18,534 nucleotides of DNA, taken from NCBI GenBank assembly GCA_905236225.1, contig CAJOPM010000056.1, forward strand, positions 1 to 18,534, written 5' to 3'. Shown here one piece after another: positions 7,376 through 14,351 of this stretch. Below the pieces are notes generated by a model. It was given only the letters and a program-made list of their open reading frames with translations. It did no database searches and was not told where the DNA came from. The translations under genes and the position numbers were made by a program. The DNA comes from an uncultured Eubacterium sp. Lineage in GTDB: Bacteria > Bacillota > Clostridia > Lachnospirales > Lachnospiraceae. Every line of letters begins with the position of its first letter. Positions within the stretch are counted from its first letter, which is position 1.

Positions 7376-8527
7376 ATGGACTTTTCTTTAAGTAAGAAAC
7401 ATGAGCTGGCCAGAGGACTATTCAGTGAATTTGCGCAGACAGAGGTTAAACCTTTGGCTCAGGAAGTAGATGAGACTGAGAAGTTCCCAAAAGAGACCGT
7501 TGAAAAAATGGCAAAGGCCGGATTCTTAGGAATTCCCGTACCAAAGGAGTACGGTGGACAAGGATGCGATATCCTGACATATGCAATGTGTGTAGAAGAA
7601 CTTGCAAAGGTTTGCGGTACAACAAGTGTTATTGTATCAGCACATACATCTCTTTGCTGTGATCCTATACTTACCTATGGAACCGAAGAGCAGAAGAAAA
7701 AATATCTTCCTGATTTGGCAAGCGGTAAAAAGCTTGGAGCATTCGGTCTTACAGAGCCCGGAGCAGGAACAGATGCACAAGGACAGCAGACAAAAGCAGT
7801 GCTTGACGGAGACGAGTGGGTACTGAATGGATCTAAGTGCTTCATTACAAATGGTAAAGAAGCGGATGTATATATCATTATTGCCGTAACAGGTAAGGTG
7901 GAAAAACGTGGCCGTATGATGAAAGAAATTTCAGCTTTCATTGTTGAAAAGGGCACGCCCGGATTTACATTCGGAACAAAAGAAAACAAAATGGGTATCA
8001 GAGGTTCATCAACCTATGAACTTATATTTACAGATTGCCGTATTCCAAAAGAGAATCTGCTCGGTCGTCAAGGCAAGGGATTTAATATAGCTATGCATAC
8101 TCTTGACGGTGGACGTATTGGAATAGCTGCACAAGCATTAGGACTTGCAGCAGGCGCTTTAGATGTTACTGTAGATTATGTTAAAGAAAGAAAACAGTTT
8201 GGAAGAAGCATCTCTGCTTTCCAGAATACACAGTTTGAACTTGCAAACCTTGCCACAAAGGTAGAAGCTGCAAGACTTCTTGTTTACAGAGCAGCAATGG
8301 CTAAACAGACACAGTCAAGTTACTCTGTTGAGGCAGCAATGGCTAAGCTTTGTGCAGCAGAGGTTGCAATGGAAGTAACTACAAAATGCGTACAGCTCCA
8401 TGGTGGCTACGGCTATATCAGAGAGTACGACGTAGAGCGCATGATGCGTGATGCAAAGATTACGGAGATTTACGAAGGAACTTCAGAAGTTCAGCGTATG
8501 GTTATTTCCGCAAATTTGCTTAAGTAG
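7376..8527 (+). CDS. bcd: Butyryl-CoA dehydrogenase
   Basis: Bcd reduces crotonyl-CoA to butyryl-CoA. In the Bcd-EtfAB complex of butyrate formers this is coupled by flavin-based electron bifurcation to ferredoxin reduction with NADH. The 383-aa protein shows the acyl-CoA dehydrogenase layout: an N-terminal helical domain, the FAD-contacting LTEPGAGTDAQ and CFITNG motifs in the middle domain, and the C-terminal helical domain with QLHGGYGYIREYDVERMMRD. The catalytic base is Glu367 in YEGTSEVQRMVI. The ribosome site GGAGG is followed by AAACTT and the ATG. The 71-bp gap before it contains the palindrome GGGATTAATCCC (7330-7341) without a T tract. etfB and etfA follow, as expected for the complex. 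Confidence 0.95.
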   Translation: MDFSLSKKHELARGLFSEFAQTEVKPLAQEVDETEKFPKETVEKMAKAGFLGIPVPKEYGGQGCDILTYAMCVEELAKVCGTTSVIVSAHTSLCCDPILTYGTEEQKKKYLPDLASGKKLGAFGLTEPGAGTDAQGQQTKAVLDGDEWVLNGSKCFITNGKEADVYIIIAVTGKVEKRGRMMKEISAFIVEKGTPGFTFGTKENKMGIRGSSTYELIFTDCRIPKENLLGRQGKGFNIAMHTLDGGRIGIAAQALGLAAGALDVTVDYVKERKQFGRSISAFQNTQFELANLATKVEAARLLVYRAAMAKQTQSSYSVEAAMAKLCAAEVAMEVTTKCVQLHGGYGYIREYDVERMMRDAKITEIYEGTSEVQRMVISANLLK

Positions 8528-8543
8528 GCAGGAGGTGTAAAAC

Positions 8544-9329
8544 GTGAAAATAATTGTTTGCATAAAACAGGTGCCGGATACAAAAGGCGGTGTAGAATTC
8601 AACGCTGACGGTACATTAAATAGAGCGGCCATGCTTGCTATTATGAATCCGGACGATAAAGCCGGACTTGAGGCAGCATTACAGCTCAAGGATAAATACG
8701 GAGCAGAAGTTACTGTTCTTACTATGGGACTTCCTAAGGCAGAAGATGTCTTAAGAGAGGCTCTTGCAATGGGTGCTGATAAAGCCATATTGGTAACGGA
8801 TAGAGTACTTGGCGGTGCTGATACATGGGCTACTTCAACAACAATTGCGGGTGCAATCAGAAATCTTGACTATGACATTATCATTACAGGTCGTCAGGCT
8901 ATAGATGGTGATACTGCACAGGTTGGACCACAGATTGGAGAGCATCTTGGAATACCGGTAATTTCCTATGCTCAGAAGATTGATGTGGACAATGATACTG
9001 TAACTATTCAAAGACAGTTTGATGACAGATATCATATTATTAAGGCTAAGATGCCTTGTCTTATTACAGCACTTGGTGAGCTTAATAAGCCACGCTATAT
9101 GACACCGGGTGGAATTTTTGATGCATATGATACTGATATCATAGTTTGGGGCAGAGCAGACCTTAAAGATATTGACGATAGCAATCTTGGACTTAACGGA
9201 TCACCTACTAAGATTGCAAAGGCTTCCGACAAGGTAAGAAAAGGTGCGGGTGAAAAGTTCGTGCCGGATTCACCGGAAGACGGCGTAGCTATCATTATGG
9301 AAAAACTCGCTTCTAAACATATCATCTAA
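8544..9329 (+). CDS. etfB: Electron transfer flavoprotein, beta subunit
   Basis: EtfB (261 aa) is the small subunit of the electron transfer flavoprotein that feeds Bcd. It starts with MKIIVCIKQVPDT, a standard EtfB opening, from a GTG codon at 8544 with GGAGGTG at 8531-8537 as ribosome site. GRQAIDGDTAQVGPQ (116-130) and the NKPRYMTPGGIF segment (181-192) are family hallmarks. In bifurcating Etfs the beta subunit carries a second FAD in place of AMP. The neighbouring bcd suggests the bifurcating type, though that is inferred from context and not from residues I could verify. It begins 16 bp after the bcd stop. Confidence 0.95.
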   Translation: MKIIVCIKQVPDTKGGVEFNADGTLNRAAMLAIMNPDDKAGLEAALQLKDKYGAEVTVLTMGLPKAEDVLREALAMGADKAILVTDRVLGGADTWATSTTIAGAIRNLDYDIIITGRQAIDGDTAQVGPQIGEHLGIPVISYAQKIDVDNDTVTIQRQFDDRYHIIKAKMPCLITALGELNKPRYMTPGGIFDAYDTDIIVWGRADLKDIDDSNLGLNGSPTKIAKASDKVRKGAGEKFVPDSPEDGVAIIMEKLASKHII

Positions 9330-9353
9330 TATAAGAAAGGGTGGTGAAAACAG

Positions 9354-10439
9354 ATGTCAGATATGTCAAAAGAAACTATCGCTGAGTATAAAGGAGTGTT
9401 TGTATTTGCTCAGCAGGTAGATGGAGAGCTCAGCAATATTGCATTTGAGCTTATAGGAAAAGCTAAAGAATTAGCAGAACCTTTAAACACAGAGGTTACA
9501 GCTGTTCTTTTAGGATATAATGTAAAAGCGTTGGCAGATGAACTTGCACAGTATGGGGCAGATAGAGTTATTGTTGTGGATAACCCAATATTAGAGACCT
9601 ATATGACAGAACCCTATACACAGGCACTTTCAGATGTTATAAATGAATTTAAGCCGGAAATTATGCTCGTAGGAGCAACGGCAATTGGTAGAGACTTAGG
9701 ACCTTGTGTATCTGCAAGAGTTGCGACCGGTCTTACAGCAGATTGTACCAAGCTTGATATCGGAGACTTCCCGTTAAAGGCGGTACCGGGTAAAGAGCAA
9801 CTTCACAATCAGCTCCTTATGACAAGACCGGCGTTCGGAGGCAATACAATTGCAACTATTGCTTGCCCAAATAACAGACCACAGATGGCAACAGTTCGTC
9901 CCGGCGTTATGCAGAAGTTAGAGCCGGTTGAAGGTCATAAAGCAAACGTAGTAGAATTTAATCCTAATCTTGAGAAGAACAATAAATACGTTGAGATTGA
10001 AAAGGTAGTAAAAGAGATTAGTGACGTTGTGGATATTATGGATGCAAACATCCTGGTATCAGGCGGACGTGGCGTAGGAAGCCCTGAGAACTTTGCGATT
10101 CTTGATGACTTAGCAGAAGCTATAGGCGGAACAGTAAGCTGCTCACGTGCAGTTGTAGATGCCGGATGGAAGCCAAAGGATCTTCAGGTTGGACAGACCG
10201 GTAAAACGGTTCGTCCTAACATCTACTTTGCAATAGGAATTTCAGGTGCTATACAGCATGTTGCCGGTATGGAGGAGTCTGATTTGATTATTGCTATCAA
10301 TAAAGACGAAGATGCGCCTATTTTTGATGTGGCAGACTATGGTATAGTTGGAGATCTTAATAAGATTGTTCCGATGCTTACAGATCAGATTAAAGATAAG
10401 AGAGCTGCAAACGGCGGACAAATCAATAAAGGAATTTAA
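9354..10439 (+). CDS. etfA: Electron transfer flavoprotein, alpha subunit
   Basis: EtfA (361 aa) is the FAD-binding large subunit that hands electrons to Bcd. The N-terminal half (about 10-200) is the EtfA/B-like nucleotide-binding domain. The C-terminal FAD domain shows GGRGVG (237-242), VGQTGKTVRP (279-288), IGISGAIQHVAGM (294-306) and DAPIFDVADYGIVGD (320-334). There is no N-terminal ferredoxin domain of the kind found in some EtfA proteins. The ribosome site is AAAGGGTGG at 9336-9344; a second in-frame ATG three codons later is possible but less favoured. It is the last gene of the operon, 24 bp after etfB, and is followed by a strong terminator. Confidence 0.95.
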   Translation: MSDMSKETIAEYKGVFVFAQQVDGELSNIAFELIGKAKELAEPLNTEVTAVLLGYNVKALADELAQYGADRVIVVDNPILETYMTEPYTQALSDVINEFKPEIMLVGATAIGRDLGPCVSARVATGLTADCTKLDIGDFPLKAVPGKEQLHNQLLMTRPAFGGNTIATIACPNNRPQMATVRPGVMQKLEPVEGHKANVVEFNPNLEKNNKYVEIEKVVKEISDVVDIMDANILVSGGRGVGSPENFAILDDLAEAIGGTVSCSRAVVDAGWKPKDLQVGQTGKTVRPNIYFAIGISGAIQHVAGMEESDLIIAINKDEDAPIFDVADYGIVGDLNKIVPMLTDQIKDKRAANGGQINKGI

Positions 10440-10463
10440 TTCAGCCAATGATGGGATTCTTAT

Positions 10464-10502
10464 AAAAAAAGCTTTAGGTCGGTTTGACCTAAAGCTTTTT
10501 TT
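10464..10502. terminator. Strong bidirectional terminator after etfA
   Basis: A perfect 17-bp stem (10464-10480 with 10486-10502) closes a 5-nt loop GGTTT. It has seven A on the left and seven T on the right, so it can stop transcription in both directions: the butyrate operon from the left and the minus-strand gene at 10599-11180 from the right. Confidence 0.92.
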
Positions 10503-10561
10503 CTCAGTCGGATAAGACCCCTCCCTCTAAGCGTAGCGAAGGTAGGGTTATAACAAACTGG
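10503..10561. repeat. Hairpin-forming intergenic repeat, copy 1
   Basis: This starts with CTCAGTCGG (10503-10511) and contains a stem of CCCTCCCT (10519-10526) with AGGTAGGG (10540-10547), one C-T mismatch, around the conserved core CTCTAAGCG/TAGCG. It ends with ACAAACTGG. The same order of blocks recurs at 14207-14269. It carries no reading frame. It is probably a dispersed palindromic element of this genome. Confidence 0.7.
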
Positions 10562-10562
10562 T

Positions 10563-10591
10563 CTCAGTCGGGGTTACAATCTCCGAGTGAG
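10563..10591. repeat. Partial repeat unit with inverted end
   Basis: A second CTCAGTCGG (10563-10571) lies directly after copy 1. It is followed, after an 11-nt gap, by CCGAGTGAG (10583-10591), its inverted complement with one mismatch. It may be the remnant or the boundary of the neighbouring element. Confidence 0.45.
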
Positions 10592-10598
10592 ATATAAC

Positions 10599-11180
10599 TT
10601 ATGCGTAATAATCAACCGGAGAAGCGGAATTTGAGGTGCTGCCTTCATCCATCCATTTATTGAACTTTTCAACTACCGCATCATATGTTTTTTGAGAAAT
10701 ATCCGGCAGTTCCTTGCCCCAGGCTTTTGTGGCTTCATTAAAGCCTTTCTTAAAAGCATCAAGTAATTTTTCTGCATAAGCAGAATCACCGCCTGAGAGT
10801 GCTTTTGCAAATTCTACAATACGATCTGAGGTTTGCTCTACACCATAATATCCATTTTCTGAAATAAGTTCCTGAGCCTGTGCCTTTGCAGCAGCTGATA
10901 CTGTGAATTCACCACTTGCAAGGAATTTCCACATATCATCAGCAGTTCCGATTGCAGCGCCTTGTTGCCCTAGCATTTCTTTAACGTAATTCATCAGCTG
11001 ATTGCTTCTTGCTTCGCTATCAGCTTTCATTTGAGATACTATCGCTGAATAATCGGTATCGGTTTTTGAATTAGATTCTGTTGTCTGTTTTGTATCGTCG
11101 GTTTTTTCTGTTTTGACTGTAGAATTGATGTATGAGCTGTTACTGGCAGCGTAATTTGTGATTGAAGAAATATTGTTCAT
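10599..11180 (-). CDS. Unrecognised cysteine-free helical protein, likely flagellar regulon
   Basis: I do not recognise this 193-aa protein with certainty. Residues 1-55 are rich in Ser, Thr, Asn, Lys and Asp and look disordered (MNNISSITNYAASNSSYINS). Residues 55-180 look mainly helical, with conserved-looking stretches GTADDMWKFL, SENGYYGVEQTSDRIVEFAKALSGG and DISQKTYDAVVEKFNKWM. It has no cysteine, no signal peptide and no membrane segment. The start at 11180 follows AAGGAGGG by 7 nt; nine more codons could be read upstream but lack a ribosome site. A sigma-28 type promoter lies about 70 bp upstream, so I infer late flagellar expression. A distant likeness to the DUF5610-type helical domain is only an impression. 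It is monocistronic and ends toward the bidirectional terminator. Confidence 0.8.
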   Translation of the reverse strand: MNNISSITNYAASNSSYINSTVKTEKTDDTKQTTESNSKTDTDYSAIVSQMKADSEARSNQLMNYVKEMLGQQGAAIGTADDMWKFLASGEFTVSAAAKAQAQELISENGYYGVEQTSDRIVEFAKALSGGDSAYAEKLLDAFKKGFNEATKAWGKELPDISQKTYDAVVEKFNKWMDEGSTSNSASPVDYYA

Positions 11181-11250
11181 ATTAGTCCCTCCTTGGTAAT
11201 ATAACAAATAGTATTTGTGCTCTCCTTAGCATATATCTACTTCAATATAT

Positions 11251-11278
11251 TTATCGGATTTTGCATGTGAAATATTTA
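11251..11278 (-). promoter_or_regulatory. Sigma-28 (SigD/FliA) type promoter
   Basis: On the minus strand TAAA (11278-11275) is followed, after 16 bp, by TCCGATAA (11258-11251). The consensus is TAAA, 14-16 bp, GCCGATAA/T, so only the first base of the -10 box differs. It points to the 10599-11180 gene with a leader of about 60 nt. Confidence 0.7.
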
Positions 11279-11285
11279 GCGCTTA

Positions 11286-11314
11286 TTGACTTTGATATAA
11301 AAAAATGTGATAAT
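11286..11314 (+). promoter_or_regulatory. Sigma-A promoter of the ispE operon
   Basis: TTGACT (11286-11291), 17 bp, then GATAAT (11309-11314), with the extended -10 TGT just before it. Transcription would start near 11320. This excludes the in-frame GTG at 11307, inside the promoter, as a start of ispE. The -35 box is only 7 bp away from the -35 box of the divergent sigma-28 promoter. Confidence 0.75.
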
Positions 11315-11378
11315 TTCGTATGAACTTAGTATACAAAAATACGGTTTTAGTATAGGATTTCATACATTAGGTTATTAT

Positions 11379-12239
11379 ATGGATATGATTTTAGACGCCC
11401 ACTGTAAAATTAATTTGGGGCTTGATGTGTTATCGCGAAGAGATGACGGCTATCATGAGGTCAGAATGATTATGCAGTCACTGTCTTTGGCAGATAAAGT
11501 ATCGCTTAAAAAAAATAATGATAATATCATTAGGGTGAGTACTTCTAATTCAGATTTGCCGCCTGGTGAAAGTAATCTTGCATACAAAGCAGCGAAGGCT
11601 GTTTTTGATAGATACTCTATTGCAGGCGGCGTAGATATTTTCTTAGAGAAGAATATACCTATGGCGGCCGGACTTGCAGGCGGAAGCGCTGATGCAGCGG
11701 CGGTAATAAAAGGAGTAGCAGAACTTTTTGATACTAAAGCTTCTATAGAAGAGCTTATGAAATTGGCAGCAAAGATCGGAGCAGATGTTCCGTTTTGCAT
11801 AAAAAATGGATTGTCTCTTTGTGAGGGAATCGGAGAGATCCTTACGCCGCTTACCCCAATAGAAGCTGATTATGTGCTCCTTATTAAACCTGATGTGTCG
11901 GTTTCAACAGCACAGGTGTATGGACGCTTAGAACTTGGGGGTGTGGCGCATCCTGATATAGATATGCTAATTAAGTGCCTAGGTAAGCAGGATTTTAAGG
12001 AAGCATCGAAATATACCGGGAATGTATTAGAGAGTGTTACATTAAAAATACATCCATATATAAAAGATATTAAGAATCTGATGAAAAAATGCGGGGCATA
12101 TATTTCGCTTATGAGTGGAAGCGGACCTACTGTTTTTGGAATATTTCCCGATGAGAAGAGTATGAATTTGGCATATAAAGAGGCTGAAAGTCTTGATAAT
12201 ATTAGCAATATTATTAAAACATCCTTTTTACATGTATGA
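11379..12239 (+). CDS. ispE: 4-diphosphocytidyl-2-C-methyl-D-erythritol kinase
   Basis: IspE phosphorylates 4-diphosphocytidyl-2-C-methylerythritol with ATP in the MEP pathway to isoprenoids. The chosen start gives 286 aa, normal for the family, and puts the catalytic lysine at position 10 (AHCKINLGLDV) and the catalytic aspartate at 136 (GADVPF). The GHMP-kinase glycine loop PMAAGLAGGSADAA spans 94-107, and the C-terminal motif MSGSGPTVFG is near 245. The open frame reaches 24 codons further up, into the promoter, so the ATG at 11379 is preferred (another at 11385 is possible). The ribosome site is weak (TTAGG). It is the first gene of an operon with a GntR regulator 12 bp downstream. Confidence 0.93.
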   Translation: MDMILDAHCKINLGLDVLSRRDDGYHEVRMIMQSLSLADKVSLKKNNDNIIRVSTSNSDLPPGESNLAYKAAKAVFDRYSIAGGVDIFLEKNIPMAAGLAGGSADAAAVIKGVAELFDTKASIEELMKLAAKIGADVPFCIKNGLSLCEGIGEILTPLTPIEADYVLLIKPDVSVSTAQVYGRLELGGVAHPDIDMLIKCLGKQDFKEASKYTGNVLESVTLKIHPYIKDIKNLMKKCGAYISLMSGSGPTVFGIFPDEKSMNLAYKEAESLDNISNIIKTSFLHV

Positions 12240-12251
12240 TGAGGAGAATAT

Positions 12252-12950
12252 ATGAGTGATTTAAAAATAAATAGTCTGACAAATGAAGACGGATCATACA
12301 CACCGCTTAGAGATGTTGTATTTAATACTTTAAGGGAGGCTATCTTAAGAGGAGATTTAAAACCCGGTGAGCGGCTTATGGAGGTGCAGCTTGCCTCTTC
12401 ACTTGGTGTAAGCCGTACACCGGTAAGGGAAGCAATAAGAAAACTGGAAATAGAAGGAATGGCTGTAACTATGCCTCGCAGAGGGGCAGTTGTTGCAAAG
12501 ATGACAGAGAAAGATATGGCAGATGTTCTGCAGGTTAGAAGAGCATTAGAAGAACTGGCCGGAGAAGTTGCATGTGAACAGATTTCTATGTCACAGGTCA
12601 AAGAACTGCAGCAGGCAAGTGATGCTTTTAAACGGTTGGTATCGGATCCTGCAAGCAGCATAAATGAGATTGCCGATGCAGACATTGAATTTCATAATCT
12701 TATTTATCAAGCTACGGGTAATAACCGATTGATGTCGATAATGCAAGGATTTGGAGAGCAGATGTTCAGGTATCGAATTGAATACCTCAAAGAACACGAG
12801 AATTATCCTCTTCTTGTCGGCGAGCATGAAGGTATAGTCGAAGGCCTAAGATGCCGCAACAAAGATGAAGTGGTAGAGATAATGAGAAGGCATGTAACCA
12901 ATCAGGCAATCGAGATGAAAAAGATTATCAGGGAGCAGGAGGAACAATAA
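12252..12950 (+). CDS. GntR-family regulator, FCD (FadR) subfamily
   Basis: A 232-aa transcription factor. Residues 17-84 are the GntR winged helix-turn-helix (LREAILRGDLKPGERLMEVQ, then LGVSRTPVREAIRKLEIEG). Residues 90-225 are the all-helical FCD ligand domain. The metal-site residues of the FCD family are present: Asp144, His148, His192 and His214, so a metal-bound small carboxylate is a plausible effector. The target is unknown; position between ispE and murI suggests an inherited operon partner rather than a local catabolic regulator. The ribosome site is GAGGAG at 12241-12246. Its TAA shares one base with the murI start (TAATG), implying coupled translation. Confidence 0.9.
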   Translation: MSDLKINSLTNEDGSYTPLRDVVFNTLREAILRGDLKPGERLMEVQLASSLGVSRTPVREAIRKLEIEGMAVTMPRRGAVVAKMTEKDMADVLQVRRALEELAGEVACEQISMSQVKELQQASDAFKRLVSDPASSINEIADADIEFHNLIYQATGNNRLMSIMQGFGEQMFRYRIEYLKEHENYPLLVGEHEGIVEGLRCRNKDEVVEIMRRHVTNQAIEMKKIIREQEEQ

Positions 12951-13771
12951 TGGCTGACAGATATGCTCCTATTGGAGTGTTCGATTCCGGTGTTGGCGGG
13001 CTTACTGTAGCAAGAGAAATCATGCGACAGCTTCCTAATGAGAGCATCGAATATTTTGGTGATACAGCCAGAGTGCCATATGGTACAAAATCTCGCGCGA
13101 CCGTTACAAGATATTCGAAACAGATAATCAGATTTCTTCAGACAAAAAATGTCAAGGCAATTGTAGTTGCATGTAATACAGCAAGTGCATATGCGCTTGA
13201 AGAGATAGAACCACAGCTTGATATTCCGATAATCGGAGTTGTAAAACCCGGAGCCGTAGAGGCTGCAGCTACTACCCAAAACAACAAGATAGGTGTTATT
13301 GGCACACAGGCCACCATCGGAAGCGGAATTTATACTCAGACTATTCATAAGATCAGAGATGATATTGAGGTTATGGGAAAAGCTTGTCCGCTCCTTGTAT
13401 CATTAGTTGAAGAAGGATGGCTGCATGATAGGATTACGGATCAGGTGATTATACGTTATTTGGCTCCTTTTTTTGACGCAGGCGTAGATACGCTTATTAT
13501 GGGATGTACGCATTATCCGCTTCTTAGAACGGCATTTAGAAAAATATTAGGTGATGAGGTTAAATTGGTTAATCCTGCCTATGAGACGGCTAAGGAGCTT
13601 GGAATTTTATTAAACAAATTAAATCTTAACAATGACGGTGCATTGAGTGATAAGAAGCCTACATACGAATATTATGTAAGTGATGCGGCATCGAGATTTA
13701 TGGATTTTGCAGACAGTATATTACCATTTGATGTAAGAAATGTCTCTATAGTTCCAATAGAGGATTATTGA
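12950..13771 (+). CDS. murI: Glutamate racemase
   Basis: MurI converts L-glutamate to D-glutamate for peptidoglycan. The 273-aa sequence has the GVFDSGVGGLTV opening with Asp12, the first catalytic cysteine at 75 (VVACNTASA) and the second at 186 (GCTHYPLL), the standard cofactor-independent racemase pair. The start overlaps the regulator stop by one base, with GCAGGAGG upstream as ribosome site. The length and both half-domains are intact. The reading frame is followed after 9 bp by the DUF1934 gene. Confidence 0.95.
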   Translation: MADRYAPIGVFDSGVGGLTVAREIMRQLPNESIEYFGDTARVPYGTKSRATVTRYSKQIIRFLQTKNVKAIVVACNTASAYALEEIEPQLDIPIIGVVKPGAVEAAATTQNNKIGVIGTQATIGSGIYTQTIHKIRDDIEVMGKACPLLVSLVEEGWLHDRITDQVIIRYLAPFFDAGVDTLIMGCTHYPLLRTAFRKILGDEVKLVNPAYETAKELGILLNKLNLNNDGALSDKKPTYEYYVSDAASRFMDFADSILPFDVRNVSIVPIEDY

Positions 13772-13780
13772 ATAAATTAT

Positions 13781-14206
13781 ATGACTAAAGATGTTAAAAT
13801 TACGCTATATACAAATCAAACGCTTGCAGACGGCTCTAATCAGGATATTACCATTAGTGCCCGCGGCCGGTACTACTATAAGGGTAAGAGACATCATTTA
13901 ATATATGATTATATTGATGATGGCCTGGGCAGCAATATTCATGATTATATCAAAGTGCAGGAAGATTTGATTGAAATCAAAAGAAGCGGGGCAATTAATT
14001 CAAAGTTAATTTATGATATCGCCAAAAAGTCTATAGCAAAATATTCAAATCCGTATCTTACATTTGATTTGGCAATCGATACGCACGATATTAGAATCGA
14101 GCAAAAAAATAATCTTATTAAAGTGCTGATAGATTACAGCCAGGATATTAACAAAGAGTATTTTTGCAGGGCAAATCTTCAAATAATTATTGAGCCTGAT
14201 ATTTAA
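13781..14206 (+). CDS. DUF1934 family protein (YwiB-like small beta-barrel)
   Basis: A 141-aa cytoplasmic protein with no signal peptide or membrane segment. The alternating beta-strand pattern, GRYYYKGKRHHLIYDY near residues 29-44, a TG/SG-type turn and IKRSGAINSKLIYD (about 67-80) match the DUF1934 family, a lipocalin-like barrel of unknown function, as I remember it. The family is often next to cell-wall or argS genes in Firmicutes. The ribosome site is poor, so translation probably depends on coupling to murI, 9 bp upstream. It is the last gene of the ispE operon; the hairpin repeat begins at the base after its stop codon. Confidence 0.75.
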   Translation: MTKDVKITLYTNQTLADGSNQDITISARGRYYYKGKRHHLIYDYIDDGLGSNIHDYIKVQEDLIEIKRSGAINSKLIYDIAKKSIAKYSNPYLTFDLAIDTHDIRIEQKNNLIKVLIDYSQDINKEYFCRANLQIIIEPDI

Positions 14207-14269
14207 CTCAGTCGGAGAAATCCCCCACCTCTAAGCGTTAGCGTAGGTGGGGGGTATGACAAAGATTGG
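14207..14269. repeat. Hairpin-forming intergenic repeat, copy 2
   Basis: It starts with CTCAGTCGG (14207-14215) and has a perfect 9-bp stem: CCCCCACCT (14222-14230) with AGGTGGGGG (14245-14253), and an inner CTAA-GCG-TTAG stem. It ends with ACAAAGATTGG. It shares block order and core with the copy at 10503-10561. It sits directly after the stop of the DUF1934 gene and could help end or protect that mRNA, but no T tract follows. Confidence 0.72.
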
Positions 14270-14304
14270 CATAAGGTTTTACCTTAGAAATATTAGATTA
14301 AGTT

Positions 14305-14351
14305 AAACAAAGGATTTATCAAAGATTTTATGATTTGATGATCCTTTGTTT
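14305..14351. terminator. Bidirectional terminator between convergent operons
   Basis: AAACAAAGGAT (14305-14315) pairs with ATCCTTTGTTT (14341-14351), and ATCAAA (14318-14323) with TTTGAT (14334-14339). T-rich sequence follows on the plus strand. It serves the ispE operon and, from the other side, the Big_2 gene, whose stop codon it touches by one base. Confidence 0.85.

Noticed and set aside
10503..10591. Repeats after etfA as a CRISPR remnant
   Set aside because: Only two spaced CTCAGTCGG units, no regular spacers, and the intervening sequence recurs as a structured hairpin at 14207-14269.
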